This document shows, one piece after another, positions 23,714 through 23,777 of a stretch of DNA of 23,777 nt; position 1 is the first letter of the stretch; every line of letters begins with the position of its first letter. The stretch is from an uncultured Saprospiraceae bacterium (GTDB lineage Bacteria; Bacteroidota; Bacteroidia; Chitinophagales; Saprospiraceae), in the NCBI GenBank assembly GCA_937967535.1, contig CALCMV010000140.1:1-23777 (forward strand), given 5' to 3'. Both the position numbers and the translations under genes were made by a program. Below the pieces are notes generated by a model, which was given only the letters and a program-made list of their open reading frames with translations, did no database searches and was not told where the DNA came from.

Positions 23714-23744
23714 GTCGTCGGACATTTTCAAAATGTCAGACGAC
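23714..23744. repeat. Near-perfect palindrome near the right edge
   Basis: GTCGTCGGACATTTT pairs with AAAATGTCAGACGAC around a single central base with one mismatch. A smaller hairpin, ACGATTT/AAATCGT, lies just upstream (near 23668), and CTCATC / GATGAG at about 23640 and 23702 may bound it. It resembles a REP-like unit. No gene was seen in 23633-23777. Confidence 0.65.
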
Positions 23745-23777
23745 AAGATTTCTTTGTTATCTATTTAAAATCAATTA

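Overview
The window looks like chromosomal DNA of a Bacteroidota bacterium, most likely a Saprospiria-like or related environmental lineage. This rests on the AT-rich composition, the Bacteroidota-type -7 promoter element (TAnnTTTG) upstream of several genes, weak or absent Shine-Dalgarno sequences, lipoprotein signal peptides, AsmA and Rpn family proteins, and a giant CotH/lamin-tail surface protein whose C-terminus resembles those of Saprospiraceae surface proteins. The lineage is inferred from family knowledge, not from a search.

Layout. 1-353 is the 3' end of an Rpn-type nuclease/transposase gene. 420-1774 holds divergent miaA (minus) and rplS (plus, with a clear promoter and terminator). 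1883-4126 is a minus-strand paaA-paaB-paaC operon for the core of phenylacetyl-CoA epoxidase; paaD and paaE are not adjacent. After a gene-free, repeat-rich gap comes a small predicted outer-membrane barrel protein (4812-5330, plus). Next on the minus strand are a single-domain heptose-7-phosphate kinase (rfaE1), the tRNA-modification methyltransferase mnmD, and two tandem paralogous lipoproteins of 52 and 56 residues (7537-7695, 7731-7901). A large AsmA-family protein and a DUF1963/YwqG-like protein follow (8337-12672, minus). Then come a secreted coiled-coil protein (13113-13883, plus), an orphan hybrid-sensor-type histidine kinase without receiver (14054-16057, minus), and a 2134-residue secreted CotH/lamin-tail protein (17093-23497, plus). 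The genes are mostly housekeeping, envelope and catabolic functions; they do not form one pathway.

The most unusual aspect is the DNA between and at the ends of genes. Nearly every spacer holds a different palindromic or short-tandem-repeat element. One recurring architecture is a pair of inverted arms, each made of 6-9 bp tandem units, around a small core (360-435, 4583-4655, 6552-6737, 7465-7535, 14006-14056). A second is a MITE-like 150-275 bp element with 16-40 bp terminal inverted repeats (4522-4768, 8052-8200, 16198-16472, 16519-16729). Several of these run into coding ends. They supply the C-terminus and stop of miaA, touch or abut the stop codons of paaB, the coiled-coil gene, the histidine kinase and the CotH gene, and create spurious TTG-started N-terminal extensions of paaC and mnmD. 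No tRNA, rRNA, CRISPR array, complete insertion sequence or recognisable defence system was seen.
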